From positions 1 to 30,878 of the forward strand of contig CAKSIW010000023.1 in assembly GCA_934463175.1 (NCBI GenBank): a stretch of 30,878 nucleotides of DNA, given 5' to 3'. The notes below the pieces were generated by a model. That model ran no database searches and was not told where the DNA came from. It saw only the letters and a list, made by a program, of their open reading frames with translations. The translations under genes were made by a program, and so were the position numbers. Numbering within the stretch: position 1 is the stretch's first letter; each line of letters begins with the position of its first letter. Below are positions 20,629 through 27,967 of this stretch, piece after piece. Source of the stretch: an uncultured Clostridia bacterium. GTDB lineage: Bacteria; Bacillota; Clostridia; Monoglobales; Monoglobaceae.

Positions 20629-21867
20629 ATGCAGGTTGTTATGGATTTCTTGCAGGAAACGGGCTTCTATAAGTTCGCACAGAATCCTTCGGCTTTGATT
20701 ATGGTTCTCATTGCCTTTGTTCTTCTGTATCTTGCAATTGTTAAAAAATTTGAACCGCTCTTGCTGCTGCCGATTGCTTTCGGTATGCTGCTCACAAACC
20801 TTCTCGGTGCAGATATGTACCACGAACAGCTGTTCGCAGGCGGTCATGTCCACTGGGATATGTTCGGTGCGGGAATCCCGCTGGAGGACGGAACAACAGT
20901 TCAGCCGGGTCTGATTGACGTTTTGTATCTCGGAGTCAAGCTCGGTGTATATCCGTGCCTCATCTTCATCGGTGTCGGCGCAATGACAGATTTCGGTCCG
21001 CTGATTGCAAACCCAAAAAGCTTGCTTCTCGGCGCGGCGGCACAGCTCGGAATTTTCATCACATTTCTCGGTGTCCGCGAGCTGTTCCCAATCATTCTTC
21101 CGAATCTGGAAGCTTTGCTTGCCGGAACACCGCTTGAAAATCTCGCATCCTCGGTCGGCATAATCGGAGGAGCTGACGGTCCGACGGCAATTTTCGTCAC
21201 CTCAAAGCTTGCTCCGCAGTTTTTAGGTCCGATTGCGGTTGCCGCATATTCATATATGGCACTCGTTCCCGTAATTCAGCCGCCGATCATGAAGGCACTG
21301 ACAACAAAGAAGGAACGCGCAATTGTTATGGAAACACTCAGACCTGTTTCAAAAACGGAAAAAATCATATTCCCGATTGTTGTAACTGTTTTCGTTTCAC
21401 TGCTTGTTCCCTCGGCAACTCCGCTTGTCGGCTCACTCATGCTGGGTAATCTCATGAACGTTTGCGGCGTGACGGAAAGACTTTCAAAAACAGTTCAGAA
21501 CGAGCTTATGAACATTGTCACCATATTCCTCGGTGTCTCTGTCGGTGCAACGGCAACGGCTCAGACCTTCCTTTCACCGCTCACACTCGGCATTCTTGCA
21601 ATGGGTGTTGTGGCATTCGGTATGGGAACGGCAGGCGGCGTGCTTCTTGCAAAGTTCATGAATCTGTTCCTGAAGAGAAAAATCAATCCGCTCATCGGCT
21701 CGGCAGGTGTTTCGGCAGTTCCGATGGCAGCGCGTGTTTCACAGGTTGTCGGTCAGAAGGAAAATCCGCAGAACTTCCTGCTCATGCACGCTATGGGTCC
21801 GAACGTTGCGGGTGTCATCGGCTCTGCAATCGCAGCAGGCGCACTGCTTTCAATGTTCGGCGGCTAA
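20629..21867 (+). CDS. oadB: Oxaloacetate decarboxylase beta subunit (OadB)
   Basis: 412 residues, polytopic. Family marks: GVGAMTDFGPLIANPKS, GIIGGADGPTAIF with the essential Asp, AAYSYMALVPVIQPPIMKALT, and SAGVSAVPMAARVSQ with the conserved Ser/Arg near the C-terminus. It exports Na+ while removing CO2 from carboxybiotin. Compared with the copy at 17782 it has an additional loop (about residues 60-95, HEQLFAGGHVHWDMFGAG) between the first helices. SD GGGAGG lies before ATG 20629. Operon position between biotin carrier and alpha subunit. Confidence 0.95.
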   Translation: MQVVMDFLQETGFYKFAQNPSALIMVLIAFVLLYLAIVKKFEPLLLLPIAFGMLLTNLLGADMYHEQLFAGGHVHWDMFGAGIPLEDGTTVQPGLIDVLYLGVKLGVYPCLIFIGVGAMTDFGPLIANPKSLLLGAAAQLGIFITFLGVRELFPIILPNLEALLAGTPLENLASSVGIIGGADGPTAIFVTSKLAPQFLGPIAVAAYSYMALVPVIQPPIMKALTTKKERAIVMETLRPVSKTEKIIFPIVVTVFVSLLVPSATPLVGSLMLGNLMNVCGVTERLSKTVQNELMNIVTIFLGVSVGATATAQTFLSPLTLGILAMGVVAFGMGTAGGVLLAKFMNLFLKRKINPLIGSAGVSAVPMAARVSQVVGQKENPQNFLLMHAMGPNVAGVIGSAIAAGALLSMFGG

Positions 21868-21894
21868 AAATAACAGAAAGGTATGGGATTCAAT

Positions 21895-23304
21895 ATGAAT
21901 AAATTATATATAACAGACACGATTCTGCGTGACGCACACCAGTCCCAGGCCGCGACAAGAATGAAGCTTGAGGACATGCTCCCGGCATGTGAAATTCTTG
22001 ACAACATCGGCTATTGGTCACTCGAATGCTGGGGCGGCGCAACCTTTGATTCGTGCATGAGATTTTTGAACGAAGACCCGTGGGAAAGACTTCGCGCTCT
22101 GAAAAAGGCAATGCCGAAAACAAAGCTCCAGATGCTCTTCCGCGGTCAGAATATTCTCGGCTATAAGCACTATGCCGACGATGTTGTTGAAGCCTTCTGC
22201 AAAAAGTCAATTGAAAACGGAATTGACGTTGTCAGAGTTTTCGACGCACTCAACGACCCGAGAAACCTTGAATCGGCAATCAAGTTTGTCAAGGAATACG
22301 ACGGCATGTGCGAAACCGCAATCAGCTACACGACAAGCCCCGTCCACAATGAGGACTATTTCGTGAAGCTTGCATGTGAGCTTGAAAAAATGGGCGCGGA
22401 CGTCATCTGCATTAAGGATATGGCAAACCTCCTGCTCCCGTATGACGCATACAGCCTTGTTAAAAAGCTGAAAGAGAATGTCAGTGTTCCGATTCACCTT
22501 CACACGCACAACACCGCAGGCACGGGCGACATGACAAACCTCATGGCAGCTCAGGCAGGAGTTGACATTGTTGACTGTGCGCTCTCGCCGCTTGCAAACG
22601 GAACTTCAAACCCTGCAACCGAAGCAATGGTTGCAACTCTCAAAGGCACGGAACGCGACACCGGTCTCGACCTTGCAGAGCTGAGCCGTGCGGCAGCTCA
22701 TTTCAGAGGGGTTGCAGACAAACTGAAGAGTGAAGGCATTCTCGACCCCAAGGTTCTTAATGTTGACCCGAACGCCCTGTTATATCAGGTTCCGGGCGGT
22801 ATGCTTTCAAACCTCATTTCTCAGCTGAAGCAGCAGAACGCAGAGGATAAATACTACGAAGTGCTTGCTGAAGTTCCGAGAGTCAGACGCGATTTCGGCT
22901 ATCCTCCGCTTGTCACCCCGACAAGCCAGATTGTCGGCACTCAGGCGGTTCTGAATGTGCTGATGGGCAGATATAAAATGATTTCCAAGGAATCAAAGGG
23001 TCTGCTCCGCGGCGAATACGGCAGACTTCCGGGCGATGTTAACGAAGAAGTTCGCAAGCTGGCAATCGGCGATGACAAGGTTATCACCGTCAGACCTGCC
23101 GACCTTCTCGAGCCTGAGCTTGAGAAATACAGGGAAGAGGCAAAGGGACTTGCAAAATCCGAGGAAGATGTTCTCAGCTATGCACTGTTCCCGCAGGTTG
23201 CAAAGAAATTCCTTGAAGCGCGCAACAATCCGCAGCCGAAAGCACCTGCCGCAAAGGCAGACAACGGCGGAATCCGCGAATTGTTTGTTGAAGATTTGTC
23301 CTGA
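21895..23304 (+). CDS. oadA: Oxaloacetate decarboxylase alpha subunit (carboxyltransferase), without biotin domain
   Basis: 469 residues from ATG 21895 (MNKLYITDTILRDAHQS, the usual family start). It is the carboxyltransferase TIM barrel that moves CO2 from oxaloacetate to biotin, yielding pyruvate: LRDAHQSQAATRM, ECWGGATFD, LFRGQN, KDMANLL with the carbamylated metal-site lysine, and HLHTHNTAG with metal histidines. A PYC/OADA C-terminal domain (about 300-450) follows. The protein stops with no biotinyl domain, which is encoded separately at 20248. An upstream in-frame ATG (21883) is only 1 base from AAAGG and is unlikely; 21895 is 13 bases from it. The operon ends at the hairpin at 23344. 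A pyruvate carboxylase B-subunit role is the alternative, but the gamma and beta neighbours argue for the Na+ pump. Confidence 0.95.
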   Translation: MNKLYITDTILRDAHQSQAATRMKLEDMLPACEILDNIGYWSLECWGGATFDSCMRFLNEDPWERLRALKKAMPKTKLQMLFRGQNILGYKHYADDVVEAFCKKSIENGIDVVRVFDALNDPRNLESAIKFVKEYDGMCETAISYTTSPVHNEDYFVKLACELEKMGADVICIKDMANLLLPYDAYSLVKKLKENVSVPIHLHTHNTAGTGDMTNLMAAQAGVDIVDCALSPLANGTSNPATEAMVATLKGTERDTGLDLAELSRAAAHFRGVADKLKSEGILDPKVLNVDPNALLYQVPGGMLSNLISQLKQQNAEDKYYEVLAEVPRVRRDFGYPPLVTPTSQIVGTQAVLNVLMGRYKMISKESKGLLRGEYGRLPGDVNEEVRKLAIGDDKVITVRPADLLEPELEKYREEAKGLAKSEEDVLSYALFPQVAKKFLEARNNPQPKAPAAKADNGGIRELFVEDLS

Positions 23305-23343
23305 CAAATCCAAAGCTTTTCCCTATTCTTTTAAAAAACAAAA

Positions 23344-23390
23344 AGGCTGTTTAAAAAGTCAATCCGGCTTTTTAAACAGCCTCTTTTTTC
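23344..23390 (+). terminator. Terminator after the oxaloacetate decarboxylase operon
   Basis: AGGCTGTTTAAAAAGTC (23344-23360) pairs with GGCTTTTTAAACAGCCT (23366-23382) over 17 bp including one G-U, followed by CTTTTTT. Confidence 0.9.
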
Positions 23391-23402
23391 TCTCTCCTTT
23401 GC

Positions 23403-23431
23403 TTGACAAAATCTGCATTATGTGCGATAAT
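23403..23431 (+). promoter_or_regulatory. Sigma-A promoter of the YtvI-like gene
   Basis: TTGACA (23403-23408), 17 bases, GATAAT (23426-23431), one mismatch in total, right after the preceding terminator and about 30 bases before the start codon. Confidence 0.85.
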
Positions 23432-23463
23432 TTAATTATATATGAGAAAAGAGGCAGTGAGAT

Positions 23464-24549
23464 ATGCACAACGAAAGAACCGAAAGGCGCAGAGAGTTTA
23501 TAATCAACATCGCATACTATGCAATTGTCATCACTCTTGCATTTTTATGCCTCAAATATGTTGTGAAATGGATAATGCCGTTTGTTGTCGGCTTTATCAT
23601 TGCACTCATCATGAAGCCCTCAATAAACGCCGTGTGCCGCGTGACAAAGCTCAACCGAAAGCTCTGCACCGTTGTCATGCTGATCATTGACTATGCACTT
23701 CTGATTCTGATTATGTGGGGTCTCGGTTCAAAGCTGTTTACATCGCTGAAAGATTTGTTCACTCAGCTTCCGTCATACTACAACGACACGATTTCACCTT
23801 TGTTTGACACGATATACAAAGCAGTCATTGACTTCAGTGCCAAAATTTCTCCCGACACCATGAGCTGGGTATATTCCATGTATGAAAGTCTCTCGGACAA
23901 TGTCCGGGAATTCATCGTCAGCTTCTCATCGGGAATGGTTTCATGGCTTGCGAACACAACAACAAAGCTGCCGTTTTTCCTGATTTCGTTCGTGTTCACC
24001 ATTCTTTCTTCTGTGTTCATCAGCATGGACTACAGCGGAATCTTTGAATTTGTGAAAAAGCAGCTTCCGCCAAAAGCAGCAGTTTTTCTGGGCGACGCAC
24101 GCCGTCACCTCGGCAAAAGCGCGGCTGGCTATCTCCGTGCATACGGAATCATTCTTCTGATGACCTTCACCGAGCTTTCAATCGGGTTTCTGATTCTGCG
24201 CATAAAAGGAGCAATCACCCTTGCGGCTATCATTGCCGTGGCTGACATTCTCCCCGTCATCGGCACAGGCGGCATTCTGATTCCGTGGGCAATCGTAATG
24301 CTCATAAACCGCAATCTGTTTGTCGGAATCGGGCTGCTTGTTATGTATCTGATTATAACCCTCATCAGGAATTTCACCGAACCGAAAATCGTGGGCGACC
24401 AGCTCGGTCTGCACCCCTTGGTGACGCTGATTTCAATTTATGTCGGCTACCGCCTGCTCGGCGTGACGGGAATGATTCTTCTCCCCGTCACAGTCACAAT
24501 CCTCGTCGGCTTGCATAAAACAGGTCGGATTAAGCTTTGGAAGGAATAA
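23464..24549 (+). CDS. ytvI: AI-2E-family permease, YtvI-like
   Basis: 361 residues with about 7-8 membrane segments (for example 14-33, 34-55, 71-95, 170-190, 230-255, 262-300, 310-345). The C-terminal family marks are present: VADILPVIGTGGILIPWAI and TEPKIVGDQLGLHPLVTLISIYVGYRLLG. The arrangement with a long extracytoplasmic middle loop fits the YtvI group, which is linked to sporulation in Bacilli and Clostridia, although no direct function is proven; other members are Na+/H+ antiporters or exporters. ATG 23464 follows a moderate GAGG SD. It is monocistronic with its own promoter and terminator. Confidence 0.88.
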   Translation: MHNERTERRREFIINIAYYAIVITLAFLCLKYVVKWIMPFVVGFIIALIMKPSINAVCRVTKLNRKLCTVVMLIIDYALLILIMWGLGSKLFTSLKDLFTQLPSYYNDTISPLFDTIYKAVIDFSAKISPDTMSWVYSMYESLSDNVREFIVSFSSGMVSWLANTTTKLPFFLISFVFTILSSVFISMDYSGIFEFVKKQLPPKAAVFLGDARRHLGKSAAGYLRAYGIILLMTFTELSIGFLILRIKGAITLAAIIAVADILPVIGTGGILIPWAIVMLINRNLFVGIGLLVMYLIITLIRNFTEPKIVGDQLGLHPLVTLISIYVGYRLLGVTGMILLPVTVTILVGLHKTGRIKLWKE

Positions 24550-24559
24550 AAAAAGGAGT

Positions 24560-24587
24560 GCACGCCGCAAGATTTCCTGCGGCGTGC
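24560..24587. terminator. Hairpin between convergent ytvI and the AbrB gene, probable terminator
   Basis: GCACGCCGCA (24560-24569) and TGCGGCGTGC (24578-24587), a perfect 10-bp stem. The T run is absent on the plus side and displaced by several bases on the minus side (run of 7 A at 24548-24554), so efficiency is uncertain. Confidence 0.6.
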
Positions 24588-24613
24588 TTAAACAAAAGAT
24601 GAAAGGTTTTTTA

Positions 24614-25018
24614 CTATACCAATTTTGCAAGCTCTGCCAAACATTTGCGGCAGATAATGCGGTTTTTGTAGCGTATTGTGTCAAAGGCTTCCTTGCAGAA
24701 AATGCATGAAGGCTCATATTTTCCGAGAATAATTTTTTCATCGTCAACAAAAATTTCCAAAGCCTCTTTCGGCTCAATATCCAAAACCTTACATATTTCC
24801 TTCGGAATCACAATTCTGCCAAGCTCGTCAACATGCCGCACAATGCTCACATCAGACGGCGATTGTTCAGCAGCATATTTCTTCAGAACAATCATTTCAT
24901 TGTCAACAAAAATTTCTAATGAGTTCTTTGGGTCAATGTTCAAGGTTGTGCGCAGCTCCTTGGGTATCACTATTCTGTCCAAATTGTCAACATTTCTTAC
25001 CATTCCTGTTGATTTCAT
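24614..25018 (-). CDS. Tandem AbrB-domain transition-state regulator with a C-terminal CxxC pair
   Basis: 134 residues containing two AbrB (SpoVT-AbrB swapped-hairpin) DNA-binding domains in a row: residues 1 to about 50 (VRNVDNLDRIVIPKELRTTL, LEIFVDNEMIVLKKY) and about 58-105 (VRHVDELGRIVIPKEICKVL, LEIFVDDEKIILGKY). The end carries C-x2-C and C-x2-C (CIFC and CRKC), the zinc-ribbon-like tail usual in Clostridial AbrB. Ordinary AbrB has one such domain and dimerises; here one chain could form the pair. The first domain has NLDR in place of the usual ELGR. AbrB regulates the shift into stationary phase and sporulation. ATG 25018 has AGGGGGA upstream and a near-consensus promoter. Confidence 0.9.
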   Translation of the reverse strand: MKSTGMVRNVDNLDRIVIPKELRTTLNIDPKNSLEIFVDNEMIVLKKYAAEQSPSDVSIVRHVDELGRIVIPKEICKVLDIEPKEALEIFVDDEKIILGKYEPSCIFCKEAFDTIRYKNRIICRKCLAELAKLV

Positions 25019-25041
25019 TGTTTCTATCCCCCTTCAAGATT

Positions 25042-25070
25042 ATATTACCATAAAAGTAAAAAATTGTCAA
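25042..25070 (-). promoter_or_regulatory. Sigma-A promoter of the tandem AbrB gene
   Basis: Minus-strand TTGACA (25070-25065), 17 bases, TAATAT (25047-25042). A TATAAT overlaps this -10 but at a 20-base spacing. Very AT-rich. Confidence 0.75.
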
Positions 25071-25194
25071 TACTTATTTTAAAAAAAGTTTTTGCGTCGA
25101 AACGAATCGATGTAAAGACGGTCATAAAAGCACACGGCTCGGCATATTATTCTGTATGAATGTATTTATATATGATATGAAAGGTATGGTTTGT

Positions 25195-26388
25195 ATGAAT
25201 ACGGTCACAAAGAGGATTCTGTGCTTAACGTCCGCACTGCTGTTTGTTTTGCCGTCACTCGGATTTGCCGAGAGCGCGGGGCAGGTCAACGCCGAGGTTT
25301 CCGCGCAGCTTGTCAACGCGCCGTCAGCAATTCTGATTGAACCGACAAGCGGACAAACGCTTTATGAGCTTAATGCCGATGAAAGGCTGCCGATTGCAAG
25401 CGTCACAAAAACAATGACAATGCTGCTCATTGCCGAGGCTCTCGATTCGGGGAAAATCAAGCCTGAGGACACTGTGACAACAAGTGAATATGCCGCGTCG
25501 ATGGGCGGCTCGCAGGTGTTTCTGGAGGTCGGTGAGGAAATGAGCGCAGATGATATGCTCAAGGCAATTGCTGTTGCTTCGGGAAACGATGCCGCAGTTG
25601 CAATGGCTGAATTTGTCGCAGGGACGGAGTCTGCTTTTGTTGAAATGATGAACAAGCGTGCCGCAGAGCTTGGCTGCACAAACACCCATTTCATCAACTG
25701 CAACGGACTCAACGAAACGGCTGACCACTACAGCTCCGCCCGTGACGTTGCAAGGATTTCGGCAGAGCTGCTCCGTCATCCGCTCATCACCGAATATACC
25801 TCCATATGGATGGATTCTCTACGCGGCGGAAGCTTCGGGCTTTCAAACACAAATAAGCTGATCAGGTTTTATAAGGGAGCAAACGGCATTAAAACAGGCT
25901 CGACCTCAACGGCAAAATACTGCCTTTCGGCATCTGCGGTTCGTGACGGAATGCAGCTCATCGCCGTTGTACTCGGCGCGCCGAGTACGGCTGACAGATT
26001 TTCAAGTGCAAGCCGTCTTTTGGACTATGGCTTTGCAAACTATTCCGTTGTGAATGCTGCGGAAAAAATCGGAGAGCTGAGTGCAGTTCCCGTCATTGGC
26101 GGCAGAGACGAAAGCGTTGTTCCCGAGCCTGACAAATCGGTCAGTTTCATCGTGAAAAAGGGCAACCAAGACAAAATTGAGGTCAGCGTGAATTTTGAAG
26201 AAGCACTCCGCGCCCCAATTGCAATCGGGCAAAAGATTGGCGAGGCACAGCTTTCAATTGACGGCGAGGTCATCGCGCACTGCGATATAAAATCTGCCAC
26301 TGAGGTCAGGCGCATGAATTTCGGCACAATGCTTTTGAAATTCGTGACAAGATGGTTATGTATTGACAAAATTGCCGAAATAGGGTAA
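25195..26388 (+). CDS. dacF: D-alanyl-D-alanine carboxypeptidase, DacF/PBP5-like (S11)
   Basis: 397 residues from ATG 25195. A signal peptide (about 1-25, cleaved after GFA or AES) is followed by the S11 domain with all three active-site boxes: SVTK (S69-K72), SGN (129-131) and KTG (233-235). A C-terminal PBP5-type beta domain (about 285-370) and an amphipathic end (MLLKFVTRWLCIDKIAEIG) suggest membrane attachment. It trims the terminal D-Ala of pentapeptides, limiting cross-linking; DacF does this in the spore cortex. Upstream in-frame ATGs (25156, 25177, 25186) are less likely: GAAAGG at 25179-25184 is 10 bases from 25195, and only that start puts the signal peptide at the N-terminus. Confidence 0.93.
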   Translation: MNTVTKRILCLTSALLFVLPSLGFAESAGQVNAEVSAQLVNAPSAILIEPTSGQTLYELNADERLPIASVTKTMTMLLIAEALDSGKIKPEDTVTTSEYAASMGGSQVFLEVGEEMSADDMLKAIAVASGNDAAVAMAEFVAGTESAFVEMMNKRAAELGCTNTHFINCNGLNETADHYSSARDVARISAELLRHPLITEYTSIWMDSLRGGSFGLSNTNKLIRFYKGANGIKTGSTSTAKYCLSASAVRDGMQLIAVVLGAPSTADRFSSASRLLDYGFANYSVVNAAEKIGELSAVPVIGGRDESVVPEPDKSVSFIVKKGNQDKIEVSVNFEEALRAPIAIGQKIGEAQLSIDGEVIAHCDIKSATEVRRMNFGTMLLKFVTRWLCIDKIAEIG

Positions 26389-26391
26389 AAT
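26363..26391 (+). promoter_or_regulatory. Promoter of mtnN inside the end of dacF
   Basis: TTGACA (26363-26368), 17 bases, TAAAAT (26386-26391), one mismatch. The -35 and most of the spacer are within dacF codons, and the start point would be near 26398. Confidence 0.8.
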
Positions 26392-26424
26392 ATTCTCACA
26401 TTGAAATGTGGGAGTGAAAGAAAA

Positions 26425-27111
26425 ATGATAGGAATAATCGGTGCAATGCAGGTTGAGCTTGAGCTTTTTGACGCCGCAATGACAGACAAATCGCGTGAGA
26501 CGGTGTGCGGAATCGAGTTTACGCGCGGAAAGCTGTGGGGGCGTGAAACCGTCACTGCCGTCAGCGGTGTCGGAAAGGTCAATGCCGCAATGTGCACTCA
26601 AATTATGATAATGAAATATTCACCTGAATTTATCGTCAACAGCGGCGTTGCAGGCGGACTTGAGCCGTCGCTCCGAATATGCGACGCGGTTGTTGCGTCC
26701 GATGTTGTCCAGCATGACATGGACACATCACCTCTCGGCGACCCTGTCGGGCTGATTTCGGGAATTAACCTTGTTAAAATTCCGTGTGACGAACGTCTCT
26801 GCTCCGCTCTTGCCAAATCGGTTGAGGAATGCGGAATCCATTGTCTGTGCGGAACAATCGCCTCGGGCGACCAGTTCATCAGCACCGACCGTCAGCGGCA
26901 CTTCATCTCCGAAACCTTCGGCGCATATGCCTGCGAAATGGAAGCCGCCGCCATCGGTCATGTGTGTTTTCGCAACTCGCTGCCGTTCTGCATTATCCGC
27001 TCGATTTCGGATAATGCAGACAACGACTCGCCGATGTCATACCCCGAATTTGTCAAGGCTGCGGCTGACAATCTCATAAAAATCATGAAACGGTTCTATG
27101 AGAAGCTGTGA
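26425..27111 (+). CDS. mtnN: 5'-methylthioadenosine/S-adenosylhomocysteine nucleosidase
   Basis: 228 residues, usual MTAN length. It cleaves adenine from MTA and SAH in methionine salvage and the activated methyl cycle, in the cytoplasm. Visible: MIGIIGAMQVELELF with the catalytic-site Glu 12 analogue, NSGVAGGL, ASDVVQHDMD, CEMEAAAIGHV (Glu binding ribose hydroxyls) and the catalytic Asp in RSISDNAD. ATG 26425 has GGGAG 10 bases upstream; a TTG-start extension to 26401 has no SD and is rejected. Its promoter lies within dacF, 13 codons before that gene's end. Converges on yebC with a shared terminator. Confidence 0.96.
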   Translation: MIGIIGAMQVELELFDAAMTDKSRETVCGIEFTRGKLWGRETVTAVSGVGKVNAAMCTQIMIMKYSPEFIVNSGVAGGLEPSLRICDAVVASDVVQHDMDTSPLGDPVGLISGINLVKIPCDERLCSALAKSVEECGIHCLCGTIASGDQFISTDRQRHFISETFGAYACEMEAAAIGHVCFRNSLPFCIIRSISDNADNDSPMSYPEFVKAAADNLIKIMKRFYEKL

Positions 27112-27118
27112 GAACTGC

Positions 27119-27153
27119 AAAAAAAAGTGCCGACCGCGGTCGGCACTTTTTTT
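27119..27153. terminator. Bidirectional terminator between mtnN and yebC
   Basis: GTGCCGAC (27127-27134), loop CGCG, GTCGGCAC (27139-27146), flanked by 8 A and 7 T. The yebC stop codon (27152-27154) touches its edge. Confidence 0.92.
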
Positions 27154-27901
27154 AATCCTCCTCAGAGTCATCTTCCGGCATATCCCATGAATGATAAACA
27201 TTCTGAACATCATCATTATCCTCAAGCATTTCAATCAGCTTTTCAATGTTCTTGATGTCCTCCTCGCTTGTCAGCTGAGTCAGCGTCTTGGGAATGTAGC
27301 TTATCTCTGCCTGTTCAAATTCATATCCCTTTGCCTCCAGAGCCTCGCGGACTGCGCTGAAGCTCTCGGGAGACGATGTCACCTCAAAGCATTCGTCCTC
27401 AGCGGAAAAATCCTCTGCACCTGCTTCAAGCGCGTCCATCATCAGGCTGTCCTCATCAATACCGTCCGCATTCGCAATGACAATGACCCCCTTGCGGTCA
27501 AACATGAATCCGACACTTCCCGTCTGTCCGAGATTGCCGCCGTACTTGTCGAAATAGTGGCGCAGGTCTCCTGCAATGCGGTTTTTGTTGTCGCTCAGGG
27601 TTTCAACCATGAACGCAACGCCGCTCGGACCATATCCCTCATATACCATTTCGGTGTATTCCTTTGAACCGTCCTCGCCTGCCGCCTTCTTTATGCTTCT
27701 CTGAATCGTGTCGTTCGGCATGTTGTTAGCCTTTGCCTTTGCAATTGCATCGCGCAGCTTTGAGTTGCTGTCCGGGTCGGGTCCTCCCTCTTTAACCGCC
27801 ACAACCAGCTCTCTGCCGATTTTGGTGAACAGCTTTCCGCGTTTTGCGTCAAGCGCACCCTTCTTTCTTTTTATCGTTGCCCATTTCGAATGTCCTGACA
27901 T
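27152..27901 (-). CDS. yebC: YebC/PmpR-family protein
   Basis: 249 residues, full length. It opens MSGHSKWATIKRKKGALDAK, the family hallmark, with GPDPDSNSKLRDAIAKAKANNMPNDTI, EGYGPSGVAFMVE and GSVGFMF later, and ends in an acidic tail. YebC proteins were named transcription regulators; recent work ties some to ribosome function at proline-rich stalls. ATG 27901 has AGGAGG upstream. The 66-base gap to the SPFH gene contains AAATCCC-GAAC-GGGGTTT, a small hairpin that could attenuate read-through. It ends convergently with mtnN. Confidence 0.95.
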   Translation of the reverse strand: MSGHSKWATIKRKKGALDAKRGKLFTKIGRELVVAVKEGGPDPDSNSKLRDAIAKAKANNMPNDTIQRSIKKAAGEDGSKEYTEMVYEGYGPSGVAFMVETLSDNKNRIAGDLRHYFDKYGGNLGQTGSVGFMFDRKGVIVIANADGIDEDSLMMDALEAGAEDFSAEDECFEVTSSPESFSAVREALEAKGYEFEQAEISYIPKTLTQLTSEEDIKNIEKLIEMLEDNDDVQNVYHSWDMPEDDSEED

Positions 27902-27967
27902 TGTGTAAATCCTCCTGACTTTATCTGAAACCCCGTTCGGGATTTTCGTACATATTCAAGCTTTGTG

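Noticed and set aside
19843..20853. Long minus-strand open frame (336 codons) antisense to the gamma, biotin-carrier and beta genes
   Set aside because: Its Cys/Arg-rich translation mirrors the Ala/Pro codons of the biotin carrier, it shows no family motif and has no SD; the plus-strand genes are unmistakable.
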